From assembly GCF_001625595.1 (NCBI RefSeq), contig NZ_AUXT01000198.1, positions 1-40,251 of the forward strand: 40,251 nt of DNA, read 5' to 3'. Position 1 is the first letter of the stretch. Each line of letters begins with the position of its first letter. Below are positions 32,734-40,238 of the stretch, one piece after another. A program made the translations under genes and the position numbers. Below the pieces are notes generated by a model. The model saw nothing but the letters and a program-made list of their open reading frames with translations, searched no databases and was not told where the DNA came from. This DNA is from Pseudoalteromonas luteoviolacea NCIMB 1942 (GTDB taxonomy: Bacteria > Pseudomonadota > Gammaproteobacteria > Enterobacterales > Alteromonadaceae).

Positions 32734-33513
32734 ATGCCAACATCTCAACCTATCGATAAGAACCAAGAGTTTGCTCGGTGTTTAGAGAGCAATCAAATTA
32801 GTGCGCTAGCTCCATTCCATTGGTTATCATTGGCTTGCAAAGATATAATTAGAGCCCCAATGTTAAGCCTGATTTATGGCTTGGTGTTTAGCATAATTCC
32901 TGCATTTATTATGTGGCTGGTATTTCAGTCTGGTACTCATCTAGTTATTTTGCCTGCTTCAGTCGCATTCGCGTTAATTGGACCTGCATTCGCCGCTGGT
33001 TTATATGACGTCGCATGGGAATTGGAGAAAGGCCACAAGCCTACTCTGATGCATAGTTTAAAGTCTATGTTTAGAAACCCTGCGGGCGAGTGGGGGTTTG
33101 CGATTTTACTTATGGTCATTATGATTGTTTGGATGAGATTAGCGGCACTCATTCACGCGCTGTATCCAAATGTGCCAAACCCAACATTTGAGCAACTTCA
33201 GGCGTTTTTAGCCCTAGGATCTATTGTGGGAGGCATGCTCATGCTCTGTGTGTTTGCAATTTCAGCATTTACACCTCAGATCATGATGGAACGTAGAGTC
33301 GACATTATGACTGCAGTTGTTTCCTCTGTTAACGCGGTAAAAACGAATGCATCAGCGATGTTCGTATGGGGAGCAACGATTGTAACATTAGTGATTATTG
33401 GTTTCCTAACTGGGGCAGCTGGTTTTATCATCATTATGCCGTTACTAGCCTACGCAAGCTGGCACGGATATATCGCGATTATCAAAACGAAAAAGCCAAG
33501 AGGTTACGAATAA
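32734..33513 (+). CDS. DUF2189 family integral membrane protein
   Basis: The 259-residue protein has six predicted membrane helices. The segment PFHWLSLACKDIIRAPMLSLIYGL and later GPAFAAGLYDVAWELEKGHKPTL are characteristic of DUF2189. The function is unknown. GAGAGGAAACATT before the ATG is a strong RBS. It is divergent from udp and followed by a hairpin at 33537-33574. Confidence 0.88.
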   Translation: MPTSQPIDKNQEFARCLESNQISALAPFHWLSLACKDIIRAPMLSLIYGLVFSIIPAFIMWLVFQSGTHLVILPASVAFALIGPAFAAGLYDVAWELEKGHKPTLMHSLKSMFRNPAGEWGFAILLMVIMIVWMRLAALIHALYPNVPNPTFEQLQAFLALGSIVGGMLMLCVFAISAFTPQIMMERRVDIMTAVVSSVNAVKTNASAMFVWGATIVTLVIIGFLTGAAGFIIIMPLLAYASWHGYIAIIKTKKPRGYE

Positions 33514-33536
33514 GTAGACGACTTCTTTGAATAATA

Positions 33537-33574
33537 AACCGCTGCACACCCAATGCGAATGTGATGCAGCGGTT
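33537..33574 (+). terminator. Hairpin after the DUF2189 gene
   Basis: AACCGCTGCA (33537-33546) pairs with TGCAGCGGTT (33565-33574) around an 18-base loop. The stem is strong, but no T-run follows, so it may be a 3' stabiliser rather than a true terminator. Confidence 0.5.
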
Positions 33575-33796
33575 GACTTATAAATCAGCCATGATATACC
33601 AGCCGTATTCCAACTTTGAATTTCTCTTAGGTCATCTTGTAATATATTTAAGGTATTGTTTATTTAGACTTTTTTTATTTAAATAAAGAGTTGTATGTGC
33701 CTTAACTTAAATTCAAGTCAGCTGAATTCAATCGCGTTGTACGTTTTTGAGATAGAGTTAATTTAGCATGATTATGCAATTTTTTAGGAGCACGCT

Positions 33797-34909
33797 ATGA
33801 GCAACAGCAAATCACAATACCTTGAAAAACTAGAAAATTGTTTGTGCCCACCAGGTGATGGTGTATTCACTGTTAACACGGCAAAAGAAAGAAAAGAAGC
33901 ACTACGGCAAAAGCTATATGGGCAAACTGAAGGCGTAGATACCCTTTGGATAGATTCTTTAAAAACAATAGAGCAAAGTGAGTACAAAGCAGCAATTCTG
34001 GGTATTAGCTCGGATTGTGGTGGCGGTATTCTTCGTGGTGCCAACTGGGGCCCTTTGTTTTTACGCAGTACGCTAATAGAACAGCAGCCGCAGACTTCTG
34101 CGTTTGATTTAGGCGACATACGTGTTATCCCTCACTTGTTGCACGACAAGTACTTAAACGAAGGTACGATTTCTAACTGCCAAAAAGCACTTTATCAAGA
34201 TGAGAACAGCGAATACTTTGTAGCGCCGTTATCTATTACAGAAGATGTATGTGATGGGTTTTACAAACACTATCCTGACAAAGGCGTATTTGGTATTGGT
34301 GGTGACCATTCAATAAGTTACCCTCTTACAAAGGCATACTTAAAAGCGAAAAGAGAGCAGGGTAAACGTACAGCTATTATCCACTTTGATGCGCATACTG
34401 ACCTTCTGGTTGAAAGGCTAGGTATCGATCTGTGCTTTGGTTCATGGTGTACACATATTCTTGAATTCTTACCAGCTCCGCACCACTTAATCCAGTTTGG
34501 TATTCGTTCAAGCGGTAAATCTAAAGAGCACTGGGAAGGTACATTCGGCGTTAAACAACATTGGGCACACGAAATTCGCTCAAAAGGCGCCGATGCGATA
34601 GTAGCGCAAGTGATTGAACAGCTCAAAGCAGACAAAGTAGATGAGCTATATGTAAGTTTTGACATTGATGCATTAGACGAAGAGTTTGCAGCAGCAACAG
34701 GAACGCCTGAGACTGGTGGATTAACACCTGATGAAGCGATGACCATTCTGACAGCTTTAGCGGAAGAGTTCCCTATCACAGGTGCAGATATGATGGAAAT
34801 CGCACCGTTTACAGATAGTTCTTTAGCTGGTCAATCTAGTTCAGAAACAACGTTAAGAGAAGGTGCAAAGCTTTCAGCGTTTTTGATTGATGCAATGAAC
34901 AAAGCTTAA
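33797..34909 (+). CDS. Arginase/agmatinase family ureohydrolase
   Basis: The 370-residue protein has all six manganese ligands of the ureohydrolase fold: His171 in GGDHSIS, Asp198, His200 and Asp202 in HFDAHTDL, and Asp289 and Asp291 in SFDIDALD. It could hydrolyse arginine, agmatine, formiminoglutamate or another guanidino compound; the motifs do not decide. At 370 residues it is about 50 longer than typical members, with an N-terminal extension of roughly 60 residues. AGGAGC precedes the ATG as RBS. It stands alone with its own terminator. No hut, spe or urease genes are nearby to fix the substrate. Confidence 0.92.
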   Translation: MSNSKSQYLEKLENCLCPPGDGVFTVNTAKERKEALRQKLYGQTEGVDTLWIDSLKTIEQSEYKAAILGISSDCGGGILRGANWGPLFLRSTLIEQQPQTSAFDLGDIRVIPHLLHDKYLNEGTISNCQKALYQDENSEYFVAPLSITEDVCDGFYKHYPDKGVFGIGGDHSISYPLTKAYLKAKREQGKRTAIIHFDAHTDLLVERLGIDLCFGSWCTHILEFLPAPHHLIQFGIRSSGKSKEHWEGTFGVKQHWAHEIRSKGADAIVAQVIEQLKADKVDELYVSFDIDALDEEFAAATGTPETGGLTPDEAMTILTALAEEFPITGADMMEIAPFTDSSLAGQSSSETTLREGAKLSAFLIDAMNKA

Positions 34910-34918
34910 AGCTTATTG

Positions 34919-34944
34919 AGAAGGAGCACTGTCTCCTTCTTTTC
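34919..34944 (+). terminator. Intrinsic terminator of the ureohydrolase gene
   Basis: AGAAGGAG (34919-34926) pairs with CTCCTTCT (34933-34940) around CACTGT, followed by TTTC. It lies ten bases after the stop codon. Confidence 0.75.
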
Positions 34945-35056
34945 AACCTTGTTGATCCTTCAGACTAGTCTTCACACCTGCTTGGCAAATTTAATCATCC
35001 TATTTCACACTCTAGTTATTTTTTTCCTATAGTTTACATTGGAATCGCTATTGTAG

Positions 35057-35767
35057 ATGGAGTCTAAGTTGTTTAAGTGTTTGCTTGTAATTTGTTTGAT
35101 GATTTATGCCAACAGTGTCGACGCTCAATATAAATTGAATGTAGTTACAGAGAACTTTCCCAGCTTCCAATACCTTAATGGTGAAGGGGAGCTCGTGGGC
35201 TTGGCCGCAGATAAGGTCAGAACAGTATTAAGCAAAGCGAAAATTGATTACCACATAAGCGTGCAAACTTGGACTACGGCATATAATACAGCTGCAAGAG
35301 ACAGTAACACGTGCATATTTTCAATGGCAAAAAATGATTTAAGGGGTGAAAAGTTCGATTGGATTTTTCCCATTAGCCAGTTTACGACATCATTTTATGC
35401 GCTTAAATCTTCAAGAATTACAATAGAATCCGTCGAAGATGCTAAGCAGTATAAGGTTGCTGTGATCAAAGATAACTACAGTCATCAATTTTTAGTCAAA
35501 AATGGTTTTATTGAAGGCTATAACTTAGTCTTGATTAACTCGTTTGAACGGGTGTTCGAGCTGTTAGAGGCACGTAGAAGCATTGTAGATTTGGTAATTT
35601 TAAGTGATAACCAGTTTAAAGTTAAACAACAAGAGCCAAGAAGCGCTCAACTAGAGCCAGTTTTGACATTAAAAAATATTAATACTCAGCTGTACTTTGC
35701 TTGCAATAAAAACATGTCTCCTCATATCTTGAAAAAGATTAAGCTTGCATATAAACAAGCTGAGTAA
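35057..35767 (+). CDS. Orphan periplasmic solute-binding protein (family 3)
   Basis: The 236-residue exported protein has a signal peptide (ends near SVDAQ) and the two-lobe pattern of amino-acid-type binding proteins: YKLNVVTENFPSFQYLNGEGELVGLAADKVRTVL at the start, the ISQFTTSFYALKSS hinge strand and an AVIKDNYSHQFL segment. No permease or ATPase gene is adjacent, as is common for such proteins in Alteromonadales, so it may be a sensor or may use a distant transporter. The ligand is unknown. An inverted repeat (AGTAAT/ATTACT, 35763-35784) overlaps the stop codon. Confidence 0.82.
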   Translation: MESKLFKCLLVICLMIYANSVDAQYKLNVVTENFPSFQYLNGEGELVGLAADKVRTVLSKAKIDYHISVQTWTTAYNTAARDSNTCIFSMAKNDLRGEKFDWIFPISQFTTSFYALKSSRITIESVEDAKQYKVAVIKDNYSHQFLVKNGFIEGYNLVLINSFERVFELLEARRSIVDLVILSDNQFKVKQQEPRSAQLEPVLTLKNINTQLYFACNKNMSPHILKKIKLAYKQAE

Positions 35768-35807
35768 TACATAGGCCTATTACTTGAAAAGTGGCATCAC
35801 ATCGCAG

Positions 35808-36056
35808 TTATTTTTTGGGTGTAGACGGCCAAGCGAACCTATGAAAGCAATCTAAATAAAGTTGCTCAACCTTTTCTCTAGCCCAAGGTGTTTTACGTAA
35901 AAATTTAAGGCTAGATTTTATAGATGGATCTGACTTAAAGCAGTTTATGTTGACCTGTTGAGCCATTTCTTGCCACCCAAGCTCAGATTCCAAGCGCTCT
36001 AAAATTTCTTGCAGTTTTAAACCGTGCAGTGGATTATTCGGTTGTTCAGTACTCAT
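35808..36056 (-). CDS. VF530 family protein (DUF2132)
   Basis: This 82-residue protein matches the VF530 family: NPLHGLKLQEILERLESELGWQEMAQQVNINCF followed by DPSIKSSLKFLRKTPWAREKVEQLY. The structure-named family is described as a small DNA-binding fold of unknown role. I start it at ATG 36056, preceded by TGAGAC; ATG 36068 would add four residues without an RBS. Confidence 0.88.
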   Translation of the reverse strand: MSTEQPNNPLHGLKLQEILERLESELGWQEMAQQVNINCFKSDPSIKSSLKFLRKTPWAREKVEQLYLDCFHRFAWPSTPKK

Positions 36057-36081
36057 ATTTTGTCTCATTTTTTACGACGCG

Positions 36082-36366
36082 CTAGTGTACTCGTATCTTA
36101 CCACGTAAATCCAGCCTTTTTATTTCTCCTTGCTTATTCATTTTAAGCCAAACCAGCGGGCTATCGGGTTGATTTGCATATCTATGGCTGCAAATGTAAA
36201 GTTGATCAAACTGTTCAATAAGTGACCCCTCGCTATATTTTGATGAATTAAACCAGCATACACGCTCTGGGGCATCAACAAAGATGCGCGGAGATAGCTC
36301 TTTTGCATTAATGGGGTTGATAAATAAAAAAAGTATTAAAAATGCTAAAAAATTGATCTTATACAT
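36082..36366 (-). CDS. Small exported DUF1496-like protein
   Basis: The ~94-residue protein has a signal peptide (FLAFLILFLFINPINA) and a short mature part. The mature sequence VCWFNSSKYSEGSLIEQFDQLYIC resembles DUF1496 (YnjH-like) proteins, with two conserved Cys that may pair. ATG 36366 is chosen; ATG 36378 four codons upstream is equally open, and neither has a strong RBS. Function is unknown. Confidence 0.7.
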   Translation of the reverse strand: MYKINFLAFLILFLFINPINAKELSPRIFVDAPERVCWFNSSKYSEGSLIEQFDQLYICSHRYANQPDSPLVWLKMNKQGEIKRLDLRGKIRVH

Positions 36367-36557
36367 GGCATTACTCATAGTCTAGGCTAATGTTTATTAG
36401 GTCAAAGTAGCTAAAACAACAATAATACTTAGTAGCATGTTTGCTTGTTTGAACTACGGTCAAAGGGATTTTCGACGGCAGCGTCGTCGAACAAGTTATA
36501 TCTAAATGTAAGCACAAGTCATGCCCGAATGGTAGCTTGATTGTAATAGGGGGAAGT

Positions 36558-36788
36558 ATGGCATTTGACACGCAGTTAATGGCGGAACTTGAACTTTTAG
36601 CAAAATTTCCAAGGAGCAGTTTACACCAAGGTCTTAAAATACATAGCAGTGCTGATCAGAGCATTTTAGCAGCAGCAGAACGTTTGTTTGAAAAAGGCGT
36701 TATTGATCGTCCGGATGGGGGATATCTAACAGACTTGGGCCATGACTTGCTGTCCCATGTTGATCAAGTGCATGGAGCGCTCAAATAA
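36558..36788 (+). CDS. TIGR02647-type small helical protein
   Basis: The 76-residue protein matches the TIGR02647 pattern: MAFDTQLMAELELLAKF, GLKIHSSADQ, AERLFEKGVI, then DGGYLTDLGHDL. This is a winged-helix-like arrangement, and a DNA-binding role is possible but unproven. ATG 36558 follows GGGGGAAGT; the longer frame from 36537 lacks an RBS. A hairpin (GGAGCG/CGCTCC, 36774-36794) overlaps its stop codon at the convergence with maiA. Confidence 0.85.
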   Translation: MAFDTQLMAELELLAKFPRSSLHQGLKIHSSADQSILAAAERLFEKGVIDRPDGGYLTDLGHDLLSHVDQVHGALK

Positions 36789-36803
36789 CGCTCCACATAT
36801 TGA

Positions 36804-37430
36804 TTAAGCTGCATCTGGCTGGTTTTCAGGTGCAGCCTTAATAAACGCGTCTAACGTGTTACAGTGCTCATAAATAGCGGCTATTTTAGGGAACTGTGAC
36901 ATATCTACTTTGAATCTAAGAGCATTAAAAACTTGAGGAACTAGGCAAAGGTCTGCCAAAGTTGGTTTGTCTCCAAAACAAAATGGTCCTTCGCCAAGTG
37001 TAGGCTCTAATCTCTTGAATCCTTCTATGATCCAGTGTCGATACCATGTAGTTTTTTGTTCATCAGTCACTTCGAGCTCATTGGCTAAATACTTTAGTAC
37101 GCGAAGGTTATCAATCGGGTGGATATCGCAAGCGATTGCATAGCTGAAATTACGCACTTGTGCTTTTTGCCAAGGGTCGGTTGGCAGCAATGGTGTTTCA
37201 GGGTGGGTGTCTTCTAGCCATTCTAATATTGCTAAAGACTGTGCAAGTGTGCCTTGCTCAGTTTCCATTGCTGGTAATAAACCTTGCGGGTTTTTGTCCG
37301 TGTAAGGCTGTTGTTGTTGCTCAGATTTTAATAAGTTAACGGCTTCAAGCTCATGCTCTATACCTTTAAGATTTAATGCAATACGTACTCTATAAGCCGC
37401 AGATGAACGGAAATAAGTATACAGTTTCAT
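36804..37430 (-). CDS. maiA: Maleylacetoacetate isomerase (zeta-class GST)
   Basis: The 208-residue glutathione-dependent enzyme isomerises maleylacetoacetate to fumarylacetoacetate in tyrosine/phenylalanine breakdown. The zeta-class motif appears as YFRSSAAYRVRIALNLKG, with Ser9/Ser10 at the active site, and the C-terminal helical domain carries PTLADLCLVPQVFNA. ATG 37430 has AAGGA seven bases upstream; the 14-residue extension from 37472 is unsupported. It lies 73 bases downstream of hmgA on the same strand, with a hairpin between. The third pathway gene, fumarylacetoacetase, is absent from the window. Confidence 0.94.
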   Translation of the reverse strand: MKLYTYFRSSAAYRVRIALNLKGIEHELEAVNLLKSEQQQQPYTDKNPQGLLPAMETEQGTLAQSLAILEWLEDTHPETPLLPTDPWQKAQVRNFSYAIACDIHPIDNLRVLKYLANELEVTDEQKTTWYRHWIIEGFKRLEPTLGEGPFCFGDKPTLADLCLVPQVFNALRFKVDMSQFPKIAAIYEHCNTLDAFIKAAPENQPDAA

Positions 37431-37453
37431 TGTTGATCCTTTTTCACGACGAA

Positions 37454-37470
37454 GGCCACATGAAGTGGCC
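37454..37470 (-). other. Intercistronic hairpin between hmgA and maiA
   Basis: GGCCAC (37454-37459) and GTGGCC (37465-37470) form a GC-rich stem with a five-base loop. No T-run follows on the minus strand, so it more likely affects mRNA processing or relative expression than full termination. Confidence 0.5.
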
Positions 37471-37503
37471 AATTTAAAGCGTTCTAGTTTAAACTACAGT
37501 AGA

Positions 37504-38799
37504 TTATGCGCCTTTAAAGTATTTTTTGATGCCTTTCCAACAATCAGCATAATTCGGCTGACGCTCTTTACCCTCAAGTGCATATTTCGTCGGAGAAATC
37601 ACGTAACGAGACTCGAACATAAACGCGAGTGTATTTTCGTAGCGCTGAGGCTCCAACTCCGCATTTGAAGCTTTTTCAAATACATCAGCTTCTGGGCCAT
37701 GAGGCGACATGCAATTGTGCAAACTCATACCACCAGGAACAAAACCGTGTTCTTTTGCATCATATACACCTTCAATCAGGCCCATAAACTCACTCATGAT
37801 ATTACGGTGGTAATATGGTGGGCGGAATGTATTTTCAGCCACCATCCAGCGAGGAGGGAAGATGACAAAATCAACGTTTGCGACACCTTCTTGACCAGAA
37901 GGGGAGGTTAATACGGTGAAAATTGATGGATCTGGATGGTCAAAGCTTACCGTATTCATTACGTTAAAACGTGACAGCTCATACTTGTATGGGCCACTAT
38001 TACCAGTCCAAGCGACAACATCTAATGGCGAATGACCTATATCACAACGGAATAAATTACCATTGAATTTAGATACGAGTTCGAAATCGCCTTCTAAGTC
38101 TTCAAAAGCGGCGACAGGGTATTGGAAGTCGCGCTCATTCGTATAACCGTTTGCGCCTACGGGACCACGCTCAGGCAGAATATATGGATGGCCATAGTTT
38201 TCGCAAATGTAACCTCTTACAGTTTCACTGATTAATTCTACACTGAACTTTAAACCTCGGGGAATGACTGCAATTTCACCTGGTTTGATTGCAAGCTTGC
38301 CGCATTCAGTATGTAGTACTAATTCACCCTGCTGTGGGACAAATAGTAATTCGCCATCAGCATTGTAAAAATAACGGCCTTCCATTGATGCATTTGCTAC
38401 ATATACATGAATACCGATACCTACTTGGCTATTTGCACTGCCATTTGCTGCCATTGTAATTAAGCCATCAATGAAGTCAGTTTTGTCGCTAGGCACTTCT
38501 ACAGGGTTCCAACGCAGCATTGACGGAGGAGTAGGTACTTCGGTAATTGGGCCAGTACGAACTAGGCCGTTATCCATAGGTTGGTACTCACCTTGCAACA
38601 CTGAAGGGCGAATACGGTAGAACCAGTTTCTACGGTTTTCGGCACGTGGTGCTGTAAAGGCCGTTGTATTATATTGCTCTGCATAAAGGTCGTATTTTAC
38701 TTTTTGCGGTGAAAATTGACCTACAGGTAATGCGCCAGGTAAGGCTTCGGTTTCAAATTCGTTACCGAATCCTGTCATATATTCGAATTCTGTACTCAT
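37504..38799 (-). CDS. hmgA: Homogentisate 1,2-dioxygenase
   Basis: The 431-residue enzyme opens homogentisate to maleylacetoacetate using Fe(II) and O2. The iron ligands are in place: His331 in YYHRN, Glu337 in SEF and His367 in SPHGPE, spaced as in the human enzyme (335, 341, 371). The N-terminus MTGFGNEFETEALPGALPVGQ is diagnostic. I start it at ATG 38799 by family alignment; the frame is open 14 codons further. Loss of this enzyme causes pyomelanin build-up in many bacteria. The promoter at 38829-38857 holds a palindrome in its spacer, and a MarR gene is divergent, so MarR-type control is likely. Confidence 0.97.
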   Translation of the reverse strand: MSTEFEYMTGFGNEFETEALPGALPVGQFSPQKVKYDLYAEQYNTTAFTAPRAENRRNWFYRIRPSVLQGEYQPMDNGLVRTGPITEVPTPPSMLRWNPVEVPSDKTDFIDGLITMAANGSANSQVGIGIHVYVANASMEGRYFYNADGELLFVPQQGELVLHTECGKLAIKPGEIAVIPRGLKFSVELISETVRGYICENYGHPYILPERGPVGANGYTNERDFQYPVAAFEDLEGDFELVSKFNGNLFRCDIGHSPLDVVAWTGNSGPYKYELSRFNVMNTVSFDHPDPSIFTVLTSPSGQEGVANVDFVIFPPRWMVAENTFRPPYYHRNIMSEFMGLIEGVYDAKEHGFVPGGMSLHNCMSPHGPEADVFEKASNAELEPQRYENTLAFMFESRYVISPTKYALEGKERQPNYADCWKGIKKYFKGA

Positions 38800-38828
38800 T
38801 TTACTTAGACTCCATTGATGTTTCCTGT

Positions 38829-38857
38829 AAGATACTCTCATGTGAGATTAATTGCAA
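38829..38857 (-). promoter_or_regulatory. hmgA promoter
   Basis: On the minus strand TTGCAA (38857-38852) and TATCTT (38834-38829) are separated by exactly 17 bases, about 30 bases before the hmgA start. TTGCAA is itself palindromic and could serve as a -35 for the divergent MarR gene too. Confidence 0.65.
38836..38847. promoter_or_regulatory. Candidate MarR operator in the hmgA promoter
   Basis: TCTCATGTGAGA has perfect five-base arms around TG and fills the spacer between the -35 and -10 boxes of hmgA. A protein bound here would block RNA polymerase. The divergent MarR-family regulator is the obvious candidate. Confidence 0.6.
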
Positions 38858-38919
38858 ACGTCCCTATTAAAGATGTACTGTAAATAAATGATTACAAAAA
38901 GTGAGAGGTACTTTCCATC

Positions 38920-39375
38920 ATGAGCAAACAATCAATTTTGGATATTAGCCAGTTTTTACCTTATCAACTTGTCTCTTTATCGACTAAGGTCAGCGAAGAC
39001 TTCGCGCAGGTTTATAGCACTGAAGCTGGCCTCACACAGGCGCAGTGGCGCGTGCTGTCCCACGTTTTTAATTTAGAAATTGCAACAGCAAAGCGAGTCT
39101 GTGAGTTGGCGAACATGGACAAATCTACAGTTTCTCGTGCTATTAAGCAGCTAGAAGAAAAGCGGTTACTTCAAATAACAAAGCATCCTACGGATAAACG
39201 CGCCAGTGTGCTACGAGCGACAGAAGAAGGGTTGAATGTCTATAAGCAATTAACGCCAAAAGCAAAAGAGTGGGAGAGCGCACTTTTATCCAATTTCACG
39301 GATAACGAAAAAACAACGCTTAGGGAGCTGATTGCCAAATTATCTATGTCGGTAGAAGAAAAAAGTGACAAATAA
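38920..39375 (+). CDS. MarR family transcriptional regulator
   Basis: The 151-residue dimeric winged-helix regulator shows the MarR pattern: QAQWRVLSHVFNLEIATAKRVCELANMDKSTVSRAIKQLEEKRLL (helix-turn-helix) and a wing with HPTDKRASVLRATEEG. It is divergent from hmgA, with 120 bases between start codons and an operator-like palindrome, so it probably represses the homogentisate genes until a pathway aromatic compound appears. The effector is unknown. GAGAGG lies about 11 bases before the ATG. Its stop overlaps the T-run of the terminator of the convergent gene. Confidence 0.92.
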   Translation: MSKQSILDISQFLPYQLVSLSTKVSEDFAQVYSTEAGLTQAQWRVLSHVFNLEIATAKRVCELANMDKSTVSRAIKQLEEKRLLQITKHPTDKRASVLRATEEGLNVYKQLTPKAKEWESALLSNFTDNEKTTLRELIAKLSMSVEEKSDK

Positions 39376-39395
39376 AAGGGCGTCAAATGATGCCC
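39370..39395 (-). terminator. Terminator of the minus-strand gene at the right edge
   Basis: On the minus strand GGGCA (39395-39391) pairs with CGCCC (39382-39378), counting one wobble pair, followed by TTTTATTT (39377-39370). It overlaps the end of the MarR gene. Confidence 0.6.
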
Positions 39396-39410
39396 GAAAA
39401 TTAAAACTGA

Positions 39411-40238
39411 TTATAAGCTACGTAGCTTATTGATTACAGATTGGATTTTATCAAACTTAGTGCGTTTGTATTCAGCTTCTTTACGGTCTTTCAAGTTATC
39501 CCAATATTCACTGTCACCGGGGTATTGGGGCTCTACAACATAGGATGCTAGGTAATTGCCGTAAGGGTCTTTTAGCCAACAGGCGTATTCGACAACTTGG
39601 TCGTATGGATCTGGTGCCTCACAACCGCTGCGTAGCGGCAAATCGGCAGACTTTTTCTTACGCAGCATATTTTCTAGGTTGTTCGCGAGCGTATGTGCTT
39701 TTGTAGAAACAACACTTTTAGAGATGTAACCCTCTAAGTGCCTTTCTGTGTATATTGCAATACTGACCGAAGCCGCGAGTGCATAGGTGTCAGCCATGTA
39801 AAAGTAGTCATCGTTGTAGCGGTAATTCAATGCTCGGTGATTTATAACGTCTTCAGATTTGACAAGTAGAGCCGTTAATAATGCAAGGTCAGGTTGGCTG
39901 TGGCTAGCAGTATCAGCATAATGTTCCATTGAAGATTCAAGAGACCTGAACTCTGCGATAAAATCGTATTCTGCGTCTCTAACTATTTCTTCGCGTACGC
40001 GATCTTGTATCGCTTGTAAACTTGCTTCACTCAGCATGACATACTGAGGTCCACTAGAGCCAAAAACAGCATCTGCTAGCAATGACCCAAAGCCAGAAAT
40101 AAGCTTGCTTTTAGCTTTGTCTAGTATGAGCTCACCGATTGAAGCTGTTTCTTCTTCTTGCTCTGTTGCATGGGCTGGAGATAGCGCTACACAACCAGAG
40201 ATTGCTACGCTTATTAGAAGTTTTTTTAATTCCCGAAT
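39411..40238 (-). CDS. Lipoprotein-like hypothetical protein, start missing or frameshifted
   Basis: The frame continues upstream of TTG 40082 as a convincing exported N-terminus: KKLLISVAISGCVALSPAHA, then TEQEEE. This has a lipobox-like ISGC and a possible signal peptidase I site after AHA. However, no ATG, GTG or TTG occurs in this frame between the in-frame TGA (40241-40239) and 40082. A run of seven A on this strand (40227-40221) lies at the junction; with one A fewer, the frame would join a TTG at 40242-40240. So either the window edge is faulty, a frameshift is present, or the start is unusual. The body (275 residues) is mostly helical. I do not recognise the family. Confidence 0.6.
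   Translation of the reverse strand: MRELKKLLISVAISGCVALSPAHATEQEEETASIGELILDKAKSKLISGFGSLLADAVFGSSGPQYVMLSEASLQAIQDRVREEIVRDAEYDFIAEFRSLESSMEHYADTASHSQPDLALLTALLVKSEDVINHRALNYRYNDDYFYMADTYALAASVSIAIYTERHLEGYISKSVVSTKAHTLANNLENMLRKKKSADLPLRSGCEAPDPYDQVVEYACWLKDPYGNYLASYVVEPQYPGDSEYWDNLKDRKEAEYKRTKFDKIQSVINKLRSL
39413..39430. repeat. Perfect 18-bp palindrome at the gene end
   Basis: ATAAGCTACGTAGCTTAT is identical to its own reverse complement. It includes part of the TAA stop of the minus-strand gene and its last codons. With no loop it would favour protein binding or cruciform extrusion rather than a normal RNA hairpin. Confidence 0.6.

Noticed and set aside
34318..34779. 153-codon open frame on the minus strand inside the ureohydrolase gene
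   Set aside because: Antisense to the metal-binding region of the real gene, Ser/Cys-rich low-quality translation, no RBS.
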